Notes: generated by a model from the letters alone, not told the origin. Counted from the first letter of the stretch, positions 37,634 to 45,622 are shown. The stretch: DNA of 64,000 nt from Bradyrhizobium guangxiense (GCF_004114915.1 NZ_CP022219.1:5300501-5364500); one strand, 5' to 3'. Translations and numbers: made by a program.

Positions 37634-38836
37634 ATGGGACCGCTCGCCGGCTTCACCATTCTCGACCTGACCTCCGTGCTGATGGGCCCCTACGGCACGC
37701 AGGTGCTGGCGGACATGGGGGCCAACGTCATCAAGGTCGAAAGCCCCGAGGGCGACATCGTCCGGCAGATCGGTCCCGGCCGCACGCCCGGCATGGGCGG
37801 GATGTTCCTCAATGCCAATCGCGGCAAACGCAGCATCGTGCTCGATCTCAAGAAGACGGAAGGCCGCGAGGCGCTGCTGCGGCTGGCGAAGCGCGCCAAT
37901 GCGCTGGTCTACAATGTGCGCCCGCAGGCGATGGCGCGGCTCGGCCTCGACTATGAGACACTGGCCGCGATCAATCCCGCGCTCGTCTATGTCGGCGCGT
38001 TCGGCTACGGTCAGTCCGGTCCCTACGCCGCAAAGCCCGCCTATGACGATTTGATCCAGGGCGCGGCGACCATTCCGACGTTGCTCGCCGCCGCCGGTGA
38101 CGGCACGCCGCGCTACGTTCCGGTCACCATCGCCGACCGCATCGTCGGGTTGATGATGGTCAACGCGATTCTGGGCGGGCTGATGCACCAGCAGCGCACC
38201 GGCACCGGCCAGCGCATCGACGTGCCGATGTTCGAATCGATGACGGAGTTCGTGCTGGTCGATCATCTGGGCGGGCTGACCTATGACCCGCCGCTCGACC
38301 ATGGCGGCTATGCCCGCCTGCTGTCGCGCTATCGCCGCCCCTACAAGACCAGCGATGGCCATCTCTGCGTGCTCATCTACAACGACAAGCACTGGCGCAG
38401 CTTCTTCGAGGCGATCGGGCAGCCGGAATTCCTCGATCAGCCGCGTTTCGCCAACCACGCCGCGCGCACCAAGCATATCGACGAGATCTACCAGGAGATC
38501 GGCCACATCTTCGCAACACGCACCAGCGCAGAATGGCGCGAGCTCCTCGAGCGCGCCGACATTCCGGTGATGCCGATGCATACGCTGGAAACCATCCTGG
38601 ACGATCCGCATCTCAATGCGACCGGTTTCTTCAGGATGGTGGATCACCCCGTGGAAGGCCGCATCCGCCAGATGCGCGCGCCCTCCACCTGGAGCGTGAC
38701 GCAGCCGGAAGCCGCGGGCCCGGCACCGACGCTCGGCCAGCATGGCCGCGACATCCTGCGCGAGGCCGGTTTCTCGACCGAAGAAATCGACCAGCTCGCA
38801 GAGCAGAAGGCAGTTCACCTGGCAGCGCCGCCTTGA
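37634..38836 (+). CDS. CaiB/BaiF family (class III) CoA-transferase
   Basis: Class III CoA-transferases move CoA between carboxylic acids through an aspartyl intermediate. The protein starts MGPLAGFTILDLTSVLMGPY, and the catalytic Asp is probably Asp138 in AYDDLIQGA. I prefer the ATG at 37634 because AGAGG precedes it by 5 bp and it matches family starts; the ATG at 37613 lies within a TATATG motif without SD. It is 400 residues, a normal size. With the MaoC and CitE proteins it fits succinyl-CoA:itaconate/mesaconate CoA transfer (inference). Confidence 0.92.
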   Translation: MGPLAGFTILDLTSVLMGPYGTQVLADMGANVIKVESPEGDIVRQIGPGRTPGMGGMFLNANRGKRSIVLDLKKTEGREALLRLAKRANALVYNVRPQAMARLGLDYETLAAINPALVYVGAFGYGQSGPYAAKPAYDDLIQGAATIPTLLAAAGDGTPRYVPVTIADRIVGLMMVNAILGGLMHQQRTGTGQRIDVPMFESMTEFVLVDHLGGLTYDPPLDHGGYARLLSRYRRPYKTSDGHLCVLIYNDKHWRSFFEAIGQPEFLDQPRFANHAARTKHIDEIYQEIGHIFATRTSAEWRELLERADIPVMPMHTLETILDDPHLNATGFFRMVDHPVEGRIRQMRAPSTWSVTQPEAAGPAPTLGQHGRDILREAGFSTEEIDQLAEQKAVHLAAPP

Positions 38837-38882
38837 GCGCGGGCGCTGGTCAAATCGCACGAGACAAAGGGAGGAAACCGCG

Positions 38883-39335
38883 ATGGCCGGACTTTATTTC
38901 GAAGACTTTTCCGTGGGCCAAGAGTTCAGGCATCCGCTGACCCGGACGGTCACGGAGATGGACAACACCATGTTCAGCCTGCTGACCCTCAATCCGCAGC
39001 CGCTGCACATCGACGCGCATTTCTCCGAAAAGACCGAGTTCGGCCAGCGCATTTTCAACAGCCTTTACACCCTCGGCATCATGATCGGCATGACGGTCTA
39101 TGATACGACCTTGGGCACAACCGTCGCCAATCTCGGCATGACCGACGTCACATTTCCAAAGCCGGTCTTCCATGGCGATACCTTGCGGGCGACGACGAAG
39201 GTGCTTTCGTTGAGGGAATCCAAATCGCGCCCGAGGGCGGGCATCGTCGAGTTCGAGCACCATGCCTTGAATCAGAACGACGAGATCGTCGGCAAATGCC
39301 GCCGCATGGCGATGATGCACAAGAGGCCGGTCTGA
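38883..39335 (+). CDS. MaoC-family enoyl-CoA hydratase
   Basis: This 150-residue single hot-dog-domain protein starts MAGLYFEDFSVGQEF after a GGGAGGAAA SD. The active-site segment reads TLNPQPLHIDAHFS instead of the common DxNPxH, a form I associate with MaoC proteins paired with CitE-type lyases, such as Rv2499c next to Rv2498c in Mycobacterium tuberculosis. That suggests hydration of itaconyl- or mesaconyl-CoA to citramalyl-CoA. Its stop overlaps the start of the lyase gene (TGATG). Confidence 0.9.
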   Translation: MAGLYFEDFSVGQEFRHPLTRTVTEMDNTMFSLLTLNPQPLHIDAHFSEKTEFGQRIFNSLYTLGIMIGMTVYDTTLGTTVANLGMTDVTFPKPVFHGDTLRATTKVLSLRESKSRPRAGIVEFEHHALNQNDEIVGKCRRMAMMHKRPV

Positions 39336-40186
39336 TGCGTTCGATGCTGTTCGTGCCGGGCGATTCCCCGCGCAAATTCGAGAAGGCGAGCGAAGGCAAG
39401 GCCGACGCGCTGATCATCGACCTCGAGGATTCCGTCGTCACCGAGAAGAAGGCGGAGGCGCGCGGGCTCACGCTCTCGATGCTGAAGAGCCGCCCCGGCC
39501 CGCATCAGCTCTATGTTCGCGTCAACGCGCTCGACACCGGCATGACGCTGGCCGATCTCGCTGCCGTGCTGCCCGGCAAGCCCGACGGCATCGTGCTGCC
39601 AAAATCCGGAGGTGGCGACGACGTGCGTCAGGTCGCGACCTGGCTCGAAGCCTTGGAAGCCGCGGCCGGCATCGCGATCGGCACGACCCGCATCGTCTGC
39701 GTGGCGACGGAAACCGCGGACTCGATCTTCGGCCTCGGCAGCTACAAAGGCTGCTCCCCTCGCCTTGCCGGCCTGATGTGGGGCGCTGAAGATCTCTCCG
39801 CCTCGCTCGGCGCCACCGAAAAGGCGTCCGGCGGCGTATTCCACAGCCCCTACCGCCTCGCGCGCGATCTCTGCCTGATGGCGGCGGCCGCGGCCGAGGT
39901 CGCCCCGATCGACACGGTCTACACCGACATCGACAATCTCGCCGGCCTCGAGCAGGAGACGCGCGCCGCGCGCCGCGACGGCTTTTCCGCCAAGGCGCTG
40001 ATCCATCCCAAGCATGTCGACATCGTCAACGCCGCGTTCGAGCCGACGGACGCCGAACGGAGCTGGGCGGAGAAGGTGATCGCGGCGTTCGCGAGCAATC
40101 CCAATTCCGGCACACTGCGGCTCGACGGCCAGATGATCGAAAAGCCGCACCTTCGCGCCGCGAAGAAGATCCTCGGCCAGCCCTAA
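39335..40186 (+). CDS. CitE-like lyase (HpcH/HpaI aldolase family)
   Basis: This 283-residue protein resembles CitE and citramalyl/malyl-CoA lyases. Motifs are MLFVPGDSPRKFEKA (4-18), IIDLEDSV (27-34), the Arg in YVRVNALDT (60-68), VATETADSIFGL and LMWGAEDLSASLG with metal-binding Glu/Asp. The ATG overlaps the MaoC stop. Given the neighbours, a citramalyl-CoA lyase giving acetyl-CoA and pyruvate is the best guess. A perfect 12-bp hairpin follows its stop. Confidence 0.9.
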   Translation: MRSMLFVPGDSPRKFEKASEGKADALIIDLEDSVVTEKKAEARGLTLSMLKSRPGPHQLYVRVNALDTGMTLADLAAVLPGKPDGIVLPKSGGGDDVRQVATWLEALEAAAGIAIGTTRIVCVATETADSIFGLGSYKGCSPRLAGLMWGAEDLSASLGATEKASGGVFHSPYRLARDLCLMAAAAAEVAPIDTVYTDIDNLAGLEQETRAARRDGFSAKALIHPKHVDIVNAAFEPTDAERSWAEKVIAAFASNPNSGTLRLDGQMIEKPHLRAAKKILGQP

Positions 40187-40283
40187 AGCGCGATGAGATC
40201 TAGATGAATCGTCATCGCGCTTTAGTTTGTTGTTTGCGCATGATCTTTCAGGAAAACCGCTTCGCACTTTTCCGGATCAAGCT
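40185..40283. repeat. Palindrome plus dispersed repeat after the CitE-like gene
   Basis: AAAGCGCGATGA (40185-40196) and TCATCGCGCTTT (40212-40223) form a perfect 12-bp hairpin that starts in the CitE-like stop codon. The second part (40236-40283) matches the reverse complement of the 48632-48680 element at about 41 of 48 positions. The hairpin may terminate the operon before the IclR gene. Confidence 0.7.
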
Positions 40284-40309
40284 TTAGGAAACAGGACGCA
40301 AGGCCCGCC

Positions 40310-41050
40310 ATGATCGTTCGCCAAGCCGCAAACGTCCTGGAGATCATGGAGTTCTTCGCGCAAGCGAGGAAGCCCGCGACGCTTGCGGAGATCGCCGATC
40401 ATTTCGGCTGGCCGCGCTCCTCAACGTTCAACCTGCTCGCGACGCTGTCGGAGAAGGGTTATCTCTATGAGCCACGGCCGCGCGCCGGCTTCTATCCGAC
40501 GCCGCGCTGGCTCGCCATGGCGCGGATGATCTCGGAAGTCGAGCCGCTGCCGTCGTGGACGCATCAGCTGATCAGCGATCTCTCCGCCGAGACCGGCGAG
40601 ACGGCCTCGATCGTGGCGCCGGCCGGCGTGATGGCCGTGTTCATCGACGTCGTCGAATCCGCGGCCGCGATCCGCTATTTCGCGACCGTCGGCCACCGCG
40701 TGCCGATCCACGCGACCGCCAGCGGCCGCGCGCTGCTGCTGCAATATTCTCAAGAGGAGCGCGACTCCGTCTATCGCAAGATCGAGTTCAAGCAATACGG
40801 CCCGTCGACACCGATCAGCATCGAGGCGGTGGAGACCGAGCTGCGCAACTCGATCGCGCGCGGCTATTGCCAGAGCTTTGGCGACTACAGCCGCGACCTT
40901 GCCGGCGCTGCGATCCCCTTGCCGATCGGCGACCGCCGCCTCTCGGTCGTCGTTGCCGGCCCCGAGTTCCGCATCGGCCCGAAGGTCGCGGACGTCGCGG
41001 CGCTGATTGCGCGAACGGTCGAGCGGCTGCGACCGAAGGCGTCGGCGTGA
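40310..41050 (+). CDS. IclR-family transcriptional regulator
   Basis: This 246-residue regulator has an N-terminal winged helix-turn-helix (TLAEIADHFGWPRSSTFNLL, about 24-43) and a C-terminal effector domain with IRYFATVGHRVPIHATASGRALL and GYCQSFGDYSRDLAGAAIPL. IclR proteins commonly control aromatic or organic-acid catabolism next to them. It lies 123 bp after the CitE-like gene in the same direction. The TATATG array at 37505-37618 is a candidate target. Confidence 0.93.
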   Translation: MIVRQAANVLEIMEFFAQARKPATLAEIADHFGWPRSSTFNLLATLSEKGYLYEPRPRAGFYPTPRWLAMARMISEVEPLPSWTHQLISDLSAETGETASIVAPAGVMAVFIDVVESAAAIRYFATVGHRVPIHATASGRALLLQYSQEERDSVYRKIEFKQYGPSTPISIEAVETELRNSIARGYCQSFGDYSRDLAGAAIPLPIGDRRLSVVVAGPEFRIGPKVADVAALIARTVERLRPKASA

Positions 41051-41065
41051 CGCCGCGACCTTACA

Positions 41066-41158
41066 GCGTTTTCGAGCGAAGTGGACACCGGTTTGCGTGA
41101 AGAAAACGCGTCAAAACAAGAATCTAGAGCTTCGGTTCTGATTCAATCAGAACCGAAA
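41066..41158. repeat. Two hairpins downstream of the IclR gene
   Basis: GCGTTTTC (41066-41073) and GAAAACGC (41102-41109) form one inverted pair. TTCGGTTCTGATT (41131-41143) and AATCAGAACCGAA (41145-41157) form a perfect 13-bp pair with a one-base loop, so a near-continuous palindrome. The converging glycine-zipper gene ends at 41164, so this may serve as a bidirectional terminator. Confidence 0.7.
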
Positions 41159-41163
41159 ATGCT

Positions 41164-41547
41164 CTAGTCAAAGCCCTGAACAGGCGGCGGCGCGCTCTGC
41201 GCCGGCACGGCAGGCGCGGCTTGAACCGGTGGGCTCGGATTGCCGGCAGCTCTCATCTGGCCGTTGGCATACATGGCCTGGCGCGTGCGCGTCGGGCTCC
41301 TGGTCGCGGCCGCGCGGCGCGGCGGCGGCCGGTGCGTTGCCGACTGCGAACCTCTCATGCCCCACGAGCGGGCGATCGAAGGTCCGGCGGTGTAACCGAT
41401 CAAGGCTCCGGCCACCGCACCCACCGGACCGAGCACGACCGCGCCAGATACCGCGCCGAGCGCTGCATCGCCCGCGCGCTCCTGCGCAACCGCGCTCACG
41501 GGCACACAAGCCAGCATTGCGACAGCCGTTATCAGAGCCTTGGTCAT
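41164..41547 (-). CDS. Secreted glycine-zipper protein, 127 aa
   Basis: A signal peptide (MTKALITAVAMLACVPVSAV, then AQ) is followed by a glycine-zipper segment ALGAVSGAVVLGPVGAVAGA and a Pro/Ala/Gln-rich, probably disordered C-terminus. GGAGG lies about 8 bp before the ATG at 41547. Such proteins associate with the envelope; the exact role is unknown. It is a single gene between converging and parallel neighbours. Confidence 0.75.
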   Translation of the reverse strand: MTKALITAVAMLACVPVSAVAQERAGDAALGAVSGAVVLGPVGAVAGALIGYTAGPSIARSWGMRGSQSATHRPPPRRAAATRSPTRTRQAMYANGQMRAAGNPSPPVQAAPAVPAQSAPPPVQGFD

Positions 41548-41692
41548 CAGAGCGCCTCCCTCACGGGAAATCACTCGTTCTCAAATATGGCCGCACGAGG
41601 TTCGCTTGCCGGCCAACAAATGGCAATCGGCAGGTGGAACTCTCCTGTCGCAAGCCTTCCGACGCCTACCGGCGGTTGCGGCGGCGTGCCAG

Positions 41693-42484
41693 CTACACGA
41701 TCTTGATCGACATGTCCGGCAGGCCCTCGAGCTTGCACAGCAACACGTCGCCCTTCACCACCGGACCGACATTCTCCGGCGTGCCGGAATAAATGATGTC
41801 GCCGGCCTTCAACTCGAACGCCTCCGATAGTTTTGCGATCTGCTCGGCCACGCTCCAGATCATCTTGCTGAGATCCGAGTTCTGCTTGACGGTGCCGTTG
41901 ACCGCCAGCGAGATCGTCCCCTTCTCGAAATGGCCGGTCTTGCTGGCCGGATGAATCGGGCCGAGCACCGCGGCATGGTCAAAACTCTTGCCGATCTCCC
42001 AGGGCTTCTTCTCCGCGGCCATGCCGTTCTGGAGATCGCGCCGCGTCATGTCGAGGCCGAGCGCGTAGCCATAGACGTGGTCGAGCGCCTTATCGACCGG
42101 GATATTGGTGCCGCCGGACTTCAGCGCGGCGACCAGCTCGACCTCGTGATGATAGTTCTTGGTCAGTGACGGATAGGGATGCTCGGCGACCTCGCCGATC
42201 GCGACGTTCTGGATCGCGTCGGTCGGCTTCTGGAAAAAGAACGGCGGCTCGCGGTTCGGATCGGAGCCGCGCTCGATTGCGTGTGCCGCGTAGTTGCGCC
42301 CGATGCAGTAGATGCGCCGGACCTGGAACACCTGGGCCTCGCCGACGATTGGAATCGTGACCATCGGCACCGGAAACAGCGGTTTGGGTCCAGCCTGCGC
42401 TGCGGCCGGTGCGACCTCGGTCATTGAAACGGCGCCGGCCGCCGCAGCGGCTGCGAGCAGATCACGTCGCGTGGGTGAGGTCAT
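41693..42484 (-). CDS. Fumarylacetoacetate hydrolase family protein with Tat signal
   Basis: This 263-residue protein belongs to the FAH family, metal-dependent hydrolases or isomerases of beta-dicarbonyl acids. GRNYAAHAIERGSDP, PFFFQKPTDAI, the metal-binding YHHEVELVAAL and LGLDMTRRDLQ are clear. The start at 42484 gives MTSPTRRDLLAAAAAAGAVS, a twin-arginine-type signal ending AAAQA. FAH proteins are normally cytoplasmic, so export is unusual. It stands alone between the glycine-zipper gene and the HtrA-type gene. Confidence 0.88.
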   Translation of the reverse strand: MTSPTRRDLLAAAAAAGAVSMTEVAPAAAQAGPKPLFPVPMVTIPIVGEAQVFQVRRIYCIGRNYAAHAIERGSDPNREPPFFFQKPTDAIQNVAIGEVAEHPYPSLTKNYHHEVELVAALKSGGTNIPVDKALDHVYGYALGLDMTRRDLQNGMAAEKKPWEIGKSFDHAAVLGPIHPASKTGHFEKGTISLAVNGTVKQNSDLSKMIWSVAEQIAKLSEAFELKAGDIIYSGTPENVGPVVKGDVLLCKLEGLPDMSIKIV

Positions 42485-42610
42485 CTCCGGTGCTCCCTTT
42501 ATCTTTGCTTGGGCAGCGTCATGCGCGCCGATCCGGCTGATAATCGATATTCGGTGTGCCAGCAACATGGATCAGCGCGACGAGCGGGATGACCTCGTGC
42601 TGCGAAACGG

Positions 42611-43717
42611 CTAGCGGACAAACCGATTGCCCCCGGCGACGGCACTGCTTGCTTCCGGCGCGGGCGCGACTCTCACCACGGTCGTGAGCGGGGCGCCGTT
42701 GCGCAGCAAGGTGAGCTTCACCGCCTCGCCGATGCGCGCGAGGCCGATCGTGTTGCGCAGCTGGGCCGCGGTGCGGATCGGGCGGTCGTCGGCCTGCGTG
42801 ATGATATCGCCCTTGCGGAGCCCTGCCTGTTCCGCCGGCGAATTCGCCGCGATCTCCGCGATGACGGCGCCCTGAGTCAGCCCCTTGTTGATCGATGGAT
42901 GCAACTCCTTCAGCGAAACGCCGATGCGACCGCGTTCGACGCGGCCGCTCGCGATGATCTGCTCCATCACCTTGCGCGCCATGTTGACCGGAATCGCGAA
43001 GCCGATGCCCACATTGCCGCCGGCAGGTGAGATGATGGCCGAGTTGATGCCGACCAGCTCGCCGCGCAGGCTCACCAGCGCGCCGCCGGAATTGCCGGGA
43101 TTGATCGCAGCATCGGTCTGGATGAAATCCTCATAGCCCTGCTTGCCGAGCCCGGTCCGCCCCAACGCACTGACCAGGCCTGAGGTCACGGTCTGGCCGA
43201 GGCCGAAGGGATTGCCGATCGCAAGCACGAAATCGCCGACGTCGAGCGCATCGCTGTCGCCGAAGGGGAGCGCCTTGAGGCCGGCGGGATTTTGGATCTG
43301 GAGCACGGCTACGTCGGTCGGCGGATCGCGCCCGACCACCTTGGCGGAAAACTGCCGGCCGTCCTTGGTCGTGATCTGAACCGTGGAGGTGCCTTCGACC
43401 ACATGGTTGTTGGTCAGCACGTAACCGCGCTCGGCATCGACGATCACGCCGGAGCCGGTCGCGTTGACCTCCTTTTCGATCTGCCGGGGAACGTCGAAGA
43501 ACTCGCGGAACAGCGGGTCGCGGTAGAGCGGGTTGTCCTCGCGCACGCGACCGTGCACGGAAATGTTGACCACGGCGGGTGTTACCCGGCGCACCAGCGG
43601 CGCCAGGGTCGGCACCGAGCCGCCCGTCTTCAGATCGGGGATTTGGCCGGCAGCGGGCCGTGACGCCGCGAGCGCCAGCACCAGCATCGCCAGCAAGAGC
43701 AGACGCACAGCGTTCAT
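42611..43717 (-). CDS. HtrA/DegP-type periplasmic serine protease
   Basis: This 368-residue protein has a signal peptide (LLLLAMLVLALAASRPAAG), a trypsin-like domain with the triad His105 (LTNNHVVEG), Asp135 (PPTDVAVLQ) and Ser210 (NPGNSGGAL), and one C-terminal PDZ domain (about 265-355). A single PDZ makes it DegS/HhoB-like in layout, but it lacks an obvious retained membrane anchor. It acts in envelope protein quality control. It lies next to small heat-shock genes, consistent with a stress role. Confidence 0.93.
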   Translation of the reverse strand: MNAVRLLLLAMLVLALAASRPAAGQIPDLKTGGSVPTLAPLVRRVTPAVVNISVHGRVREDNPLYRDPLFREFFDVPRQIEKEVNATGSGVIVDAERGYVLTNNHVVEGTSTVQITTKDGRQFSAKVVGRDPPTDVAVLQIQNPAGLKALPFGDSDALDVGDFVLAIGNPFGLGQTVTSGLVSALGRTGLGKQGYEDFIQTDAAINPGNSGGALVSLRGELVGINSAIISPAGGNVGIGFAIPVNMARKVMEQIIASGRVERGRIGVSLKELHPSINKGLTQGAVIAEIAANSPAEQAGLRKGDIITQADDRPIRTAAQLRNTIGLARIGEAVKLTLLRNGAPLTTVVRVAPAPEASSAVAGGNRFVR

Positions 43718-43762
43718 CTTTCTTCCTGCCGCCTCGTATGGATATCGGAGAACCGGGTAGTT

Positions 43763-43879
43763 TCACGCACCGTCGCGCGGCGCGACGATCCAGCCTTGCA
43801 TGGCCAGAACCGGAACGGCGAAGACTGCCGAAACCTGGCCGAGCAGCACCAGCCCCAGAACGGTCTGCGTGAGCATCAT
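43763..43879 (-). CDS. 38-residue membrane peptide coupled to the 43876 gene
   Basis: The frame reads MMLTQTVLGLVLLGQVSAVF then AVPVLAMQGWIVAPRDGA, one hydrophobic helix with a short tail. Its ATG overlaps the stop of the upstream gene in an ATGA junction, which suggests coupled translation. It is too short for most callers. Function is unknown; the position in a heat-shock locus suggests a stress role. Confidence 0.5.
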   Translation of the reverse strand: MMLTQTVLGLVLLGQVSAVFAVPVLAMQGWIVAPRDGA

Positions 43880-44211
43880 GCGCTTCGCCCCTCGGCGGCG
43901 GCCCAGGGCCGCCGCAGCCGCATCGGCACCCCGCCGCCACGCGGCGGGTCGTCATTGTCGTTGTCACCGTCGAGCTTGCGCAGCGCGGCCAGGATGTCTG
44001 CGAGCCGGACCGTGCGGCTCATCCCGGGAATCTCGCGTAAGCTAGGACAGGATTCAACCGCATACATGTCGGACGCCCAGGACGACAGGATGATGCGCTT
44101 CTCCGGTGTCGAGAGTTCCGCAGCATTCAGGACATCGGTGGGGGAATCGTAATGGGCAGCGGGGTGAAACAGCGGGTTGAGAGTGCCGGCATTGGTGTTC
44201 ACGTTGGTCAT
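43876..44211 (-). CDS. Conserved hypothetical protein in the hsp20 locus, 111 aa
   Basis: The protein starts MTNVNTNAGTLNPLFHPAAH and has a compact middle (STPEKRIILSSWASDMYAVE) and an acidic DGDNDNDDPP stretch before an Arg-rich tail. GGAGG lies about 9 bp before the ATG. The segment AELSTPEKRIILSSWASD looks like a helical motif that pairs with stress-gene neighbours in rhizobia, to my recollection, but I name no family. It lies 85 bp after the second hsp20 gene, in the same direction, so it probably shares the heat-shock transcript. Confidence 0.7.
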   Translation of the reverse strand: MTNVNTNAGTLNPLFHPAAHYDSPTDVLNAAELSTPEKRIILSSWASDMYAVESCPSLREIPGMSRTVRLADILAALRKLDGDNDNDDPPRGGGVPMRLRRPWAAAEGRSA

Positions 44212-44296
44212 TGGTGGTGCCTCCCCTCATGCTCCTTTCCAAGGGACGGGTTTGATGATAACGGGGCGGCGGCGATCGCCGCCGTCCCGCTTGACG

Positions 44297-44788
44297 TCAG
44301 TGCGTGTTGATCGCGATGCGCTTGACGCCTTCGCGTGCCTTCTCGGATTTCGGCAGCGACACGGTCAGAACGCCGTTCTTGAACGACGCCTCGACCTTGT
44401 CCTCCTCGACGCCATCCAGCGGAATCTGCCGCTCGAAGGCGCCGTAATAGCGCTCGGTAAAATACCTGCCTTCGCCGTTGCGCTCCGCCTTCTTCTCGCC
44501 GCGGAGCGTCAGCACGCCGTTGGCAATCTCGAGCTCGACGTCCTTCTCGGTGAGGCCCGGAAGCTCGGCCGAGACGGTCAGCGTCTTATCGGTCTCGCTG
44601 AGCTCGACCTTCGGCCAGCCGAAGCGGCCCTCCATCAGCGGCGACAGGCTGGCCGGCCCGAAGCCGCGGAAGACGTCGTCGAACAGACGGTTCATCTCGC
44701 GATGAAGCGTCAGGAACGGATCGAAATCGGCGCGCGTAGGCGCGAGCTCCTGTTTCCCTGACCAGGGAATGAGATCACGAAAGCCCAT
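44297..44788 (-). CDS. Small heat-shock protein Hsp20 (class B-type)
   Basis: This 163-residue chaperone binds unfolding proteins. The N-terminus MGFRDLIPWSGKQ is followed by an alpha-crystallin domain (about 55-150) with VSAELPGLTEKDVELEIANG and the signature FKNGVLTVSLPKSEK. GAGGAGAG precedes the ATG at 44788. It lies 77 bp after the other hsp20 gene, so both probably share the promoter and thermometer at 45335-45489. It has no ROSE-like leader of its own that I could find. Confidence 0.94.
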   Translation of the reverse strand: MGFRDLIPWSGKQELAPTRADFDPFLTLHREMNRLFDDVFRGFGPASLSPLMEGRFGWPKVELSETDKTLTVSAELPGLTEKDVELEIANGVLTLRGEKKAERNGEGRYFTERYYGAFERQIPLDGVEEDKVEASFKNGVLTVSLPKSEKAREGVKRIAINTH

Positions 44789-44865
44789 GGTTCTCTCCTC
44801 CATGCATCGGGGAAGCGCGGCCCGCATCGGCGCGCCGCGCTCCGCCATCTCGCTTGCTTGAGCGC

Positions 44866-45327
44866 TTAGGCCGCTTTCTTCTGCTCGATCTGGGAAGCCA
44901 CGGGCGCGGCGCCCGAGATCGGAATCCGGCGCGGCTTCATCGCTTCCGGAACCTCGCGGACGAGATCGATGATCAGGAGCCCGTCCTGAAAGGAGGCCTG
45001 CTTCACCTGGACATAGTCAGCAAGGTTGAACACACGGCGGAACGGTCGCGCGGCGATGCCCTGGTACAGATATTCCCGCGCGGCGGTCTCGGGTTTCCTG
45101 CCCTCGATCGTGAGCGCGTTCTGTTCGGCCGTCACCGTGATGTCGCTGGCGCCGAAGCCCGCCACCGCAAGGCTGATCCGGTAATGGTCCTCGCCGGAGC
45201 GTTCGATGTTGTAGGGGGGGTAATTGTCCTCGGTCGCCTGGCGTAGCGTGCTGTCGACGAGGTCGGCCAGATGGTCGAAGCCGATGGTGGAGCGCCACAG
45301 CGGCGCGAAGTCGAAACTGGTCCTCAT
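44866..45327 (-). CDS. Small heat-shock protein Hsp20 (IbpA/class A-type)
   Basis: This 153-residue protein starts MRTSFDFAPLWRSTIGFDHL and has YPPYNIERSGEDHYRISLAV, typical of IbpA-like class A chaperones of rhizobia. The alpha-crystallin domain ends FQDGLLIIDLVREVPE. The ATG at 45327 is preceded by AGGAGGA that is sequestered in a ROSE-like hairpin. An RpoH-like promoter lies about 130 bp upstream. It is the first gene of the heat-shock unit. Confidence 0.95.
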   Translation of the reverse strand: MRTSFDFAPLWRSTIGFDHLADLVDSTLRQATEDNYPPYNIERSGEDHYRISLAVAGFGASDITVTAEQNALTIEGRKPETAAREYLYQGIAARPFRRVFNLADYVQVKQASFQDGLLIIDLVREVPEAMKPRRIPISGAAPVASQIEQKKAA

Positions 45328-45334
45328 AACCAAG

Positions 45335-45351
45335 TCCTCCTGAGAGCAAGA
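45335..45351 (-). ncRNA. ROSE-like RNA thermometer hairpin over the hsp20 SD
   Basis: On the minus strand TCTTGCT (45351-45345), loop CTC, then AGGAGGA (45341-45335), which contains the Shine-Dalgarno. Pairing gives U-A, C-G, U-G, U-A, a G-G mismatch, C-G and U-A. This SD-opposing U(U/C)GCU with an internal G opposite G is the hallmark of ROSE elements of rhizobial heat-shock genes. A flanking CCA/TGG pair extends the stem. The start codon follows 7 bp later. Confidence 0.8.
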
Positions 45352-45461
45352 TGGATACGAAGGAGCGCAGGACTGGGTCTCAGACGGGGCCCGAAGACCG
45401 GCCCGGCGCCCGTACCGAACCCGATCTGGCATCCGGCACACCGCTCTCGCGGCGAGAAACG

Positions 45462-45489
45462 ACTTAGAAAATCGGAAAACGCTTTCAAG
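45462..45489 (-). promoter_or_regulatory. Candidate RpoH (sigma 32) promoter of the hsp20 genes
   Basis: On the minus strand CTTGAAA (45489-45483) is followed 17 bp after CTTG by TCTAAGT (45468-45462). Alphaproteobacterial RpoH promoters have CTTG, about 17-18 bp, then a CYTAT-like element. The match upstream is good and downstream partial. The implied leader of about 125 nt suits a ROSE element. Confidence 0.5.
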
Positions 45490-45592
45490 GGGCCGGTCCG
45501 GAAAAATTTTGAGGAGCCATAGGCAGCGGACAGGCCACGTCGTGGCGTCAATCGCTCCCAGCTCCGTCATCCCGCAATACCGCCATTCGTTA

Positions 45593-45622
45593 TTGACAAA
45601 CCAATTTGCCTATATCTAATTT
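45593..45622 (+). promoter_or_regulatory. Candidate sigma-70-type promoter of the solute-binding-protein gene
   Basis: TTGACA (45593-45598) is a perfect -35, with TCTAAT (45615-45620) or TAATTT (45617-45622) as -10 after 16 or 18 bp. AATTTGC and TCTAAT also occur in the leader at 55811-55825, at a different spacing. The 348 bp between the hsp20 start (45327) and this gene otherwise hold only the heat-shock leader. Confidence 0.5.
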
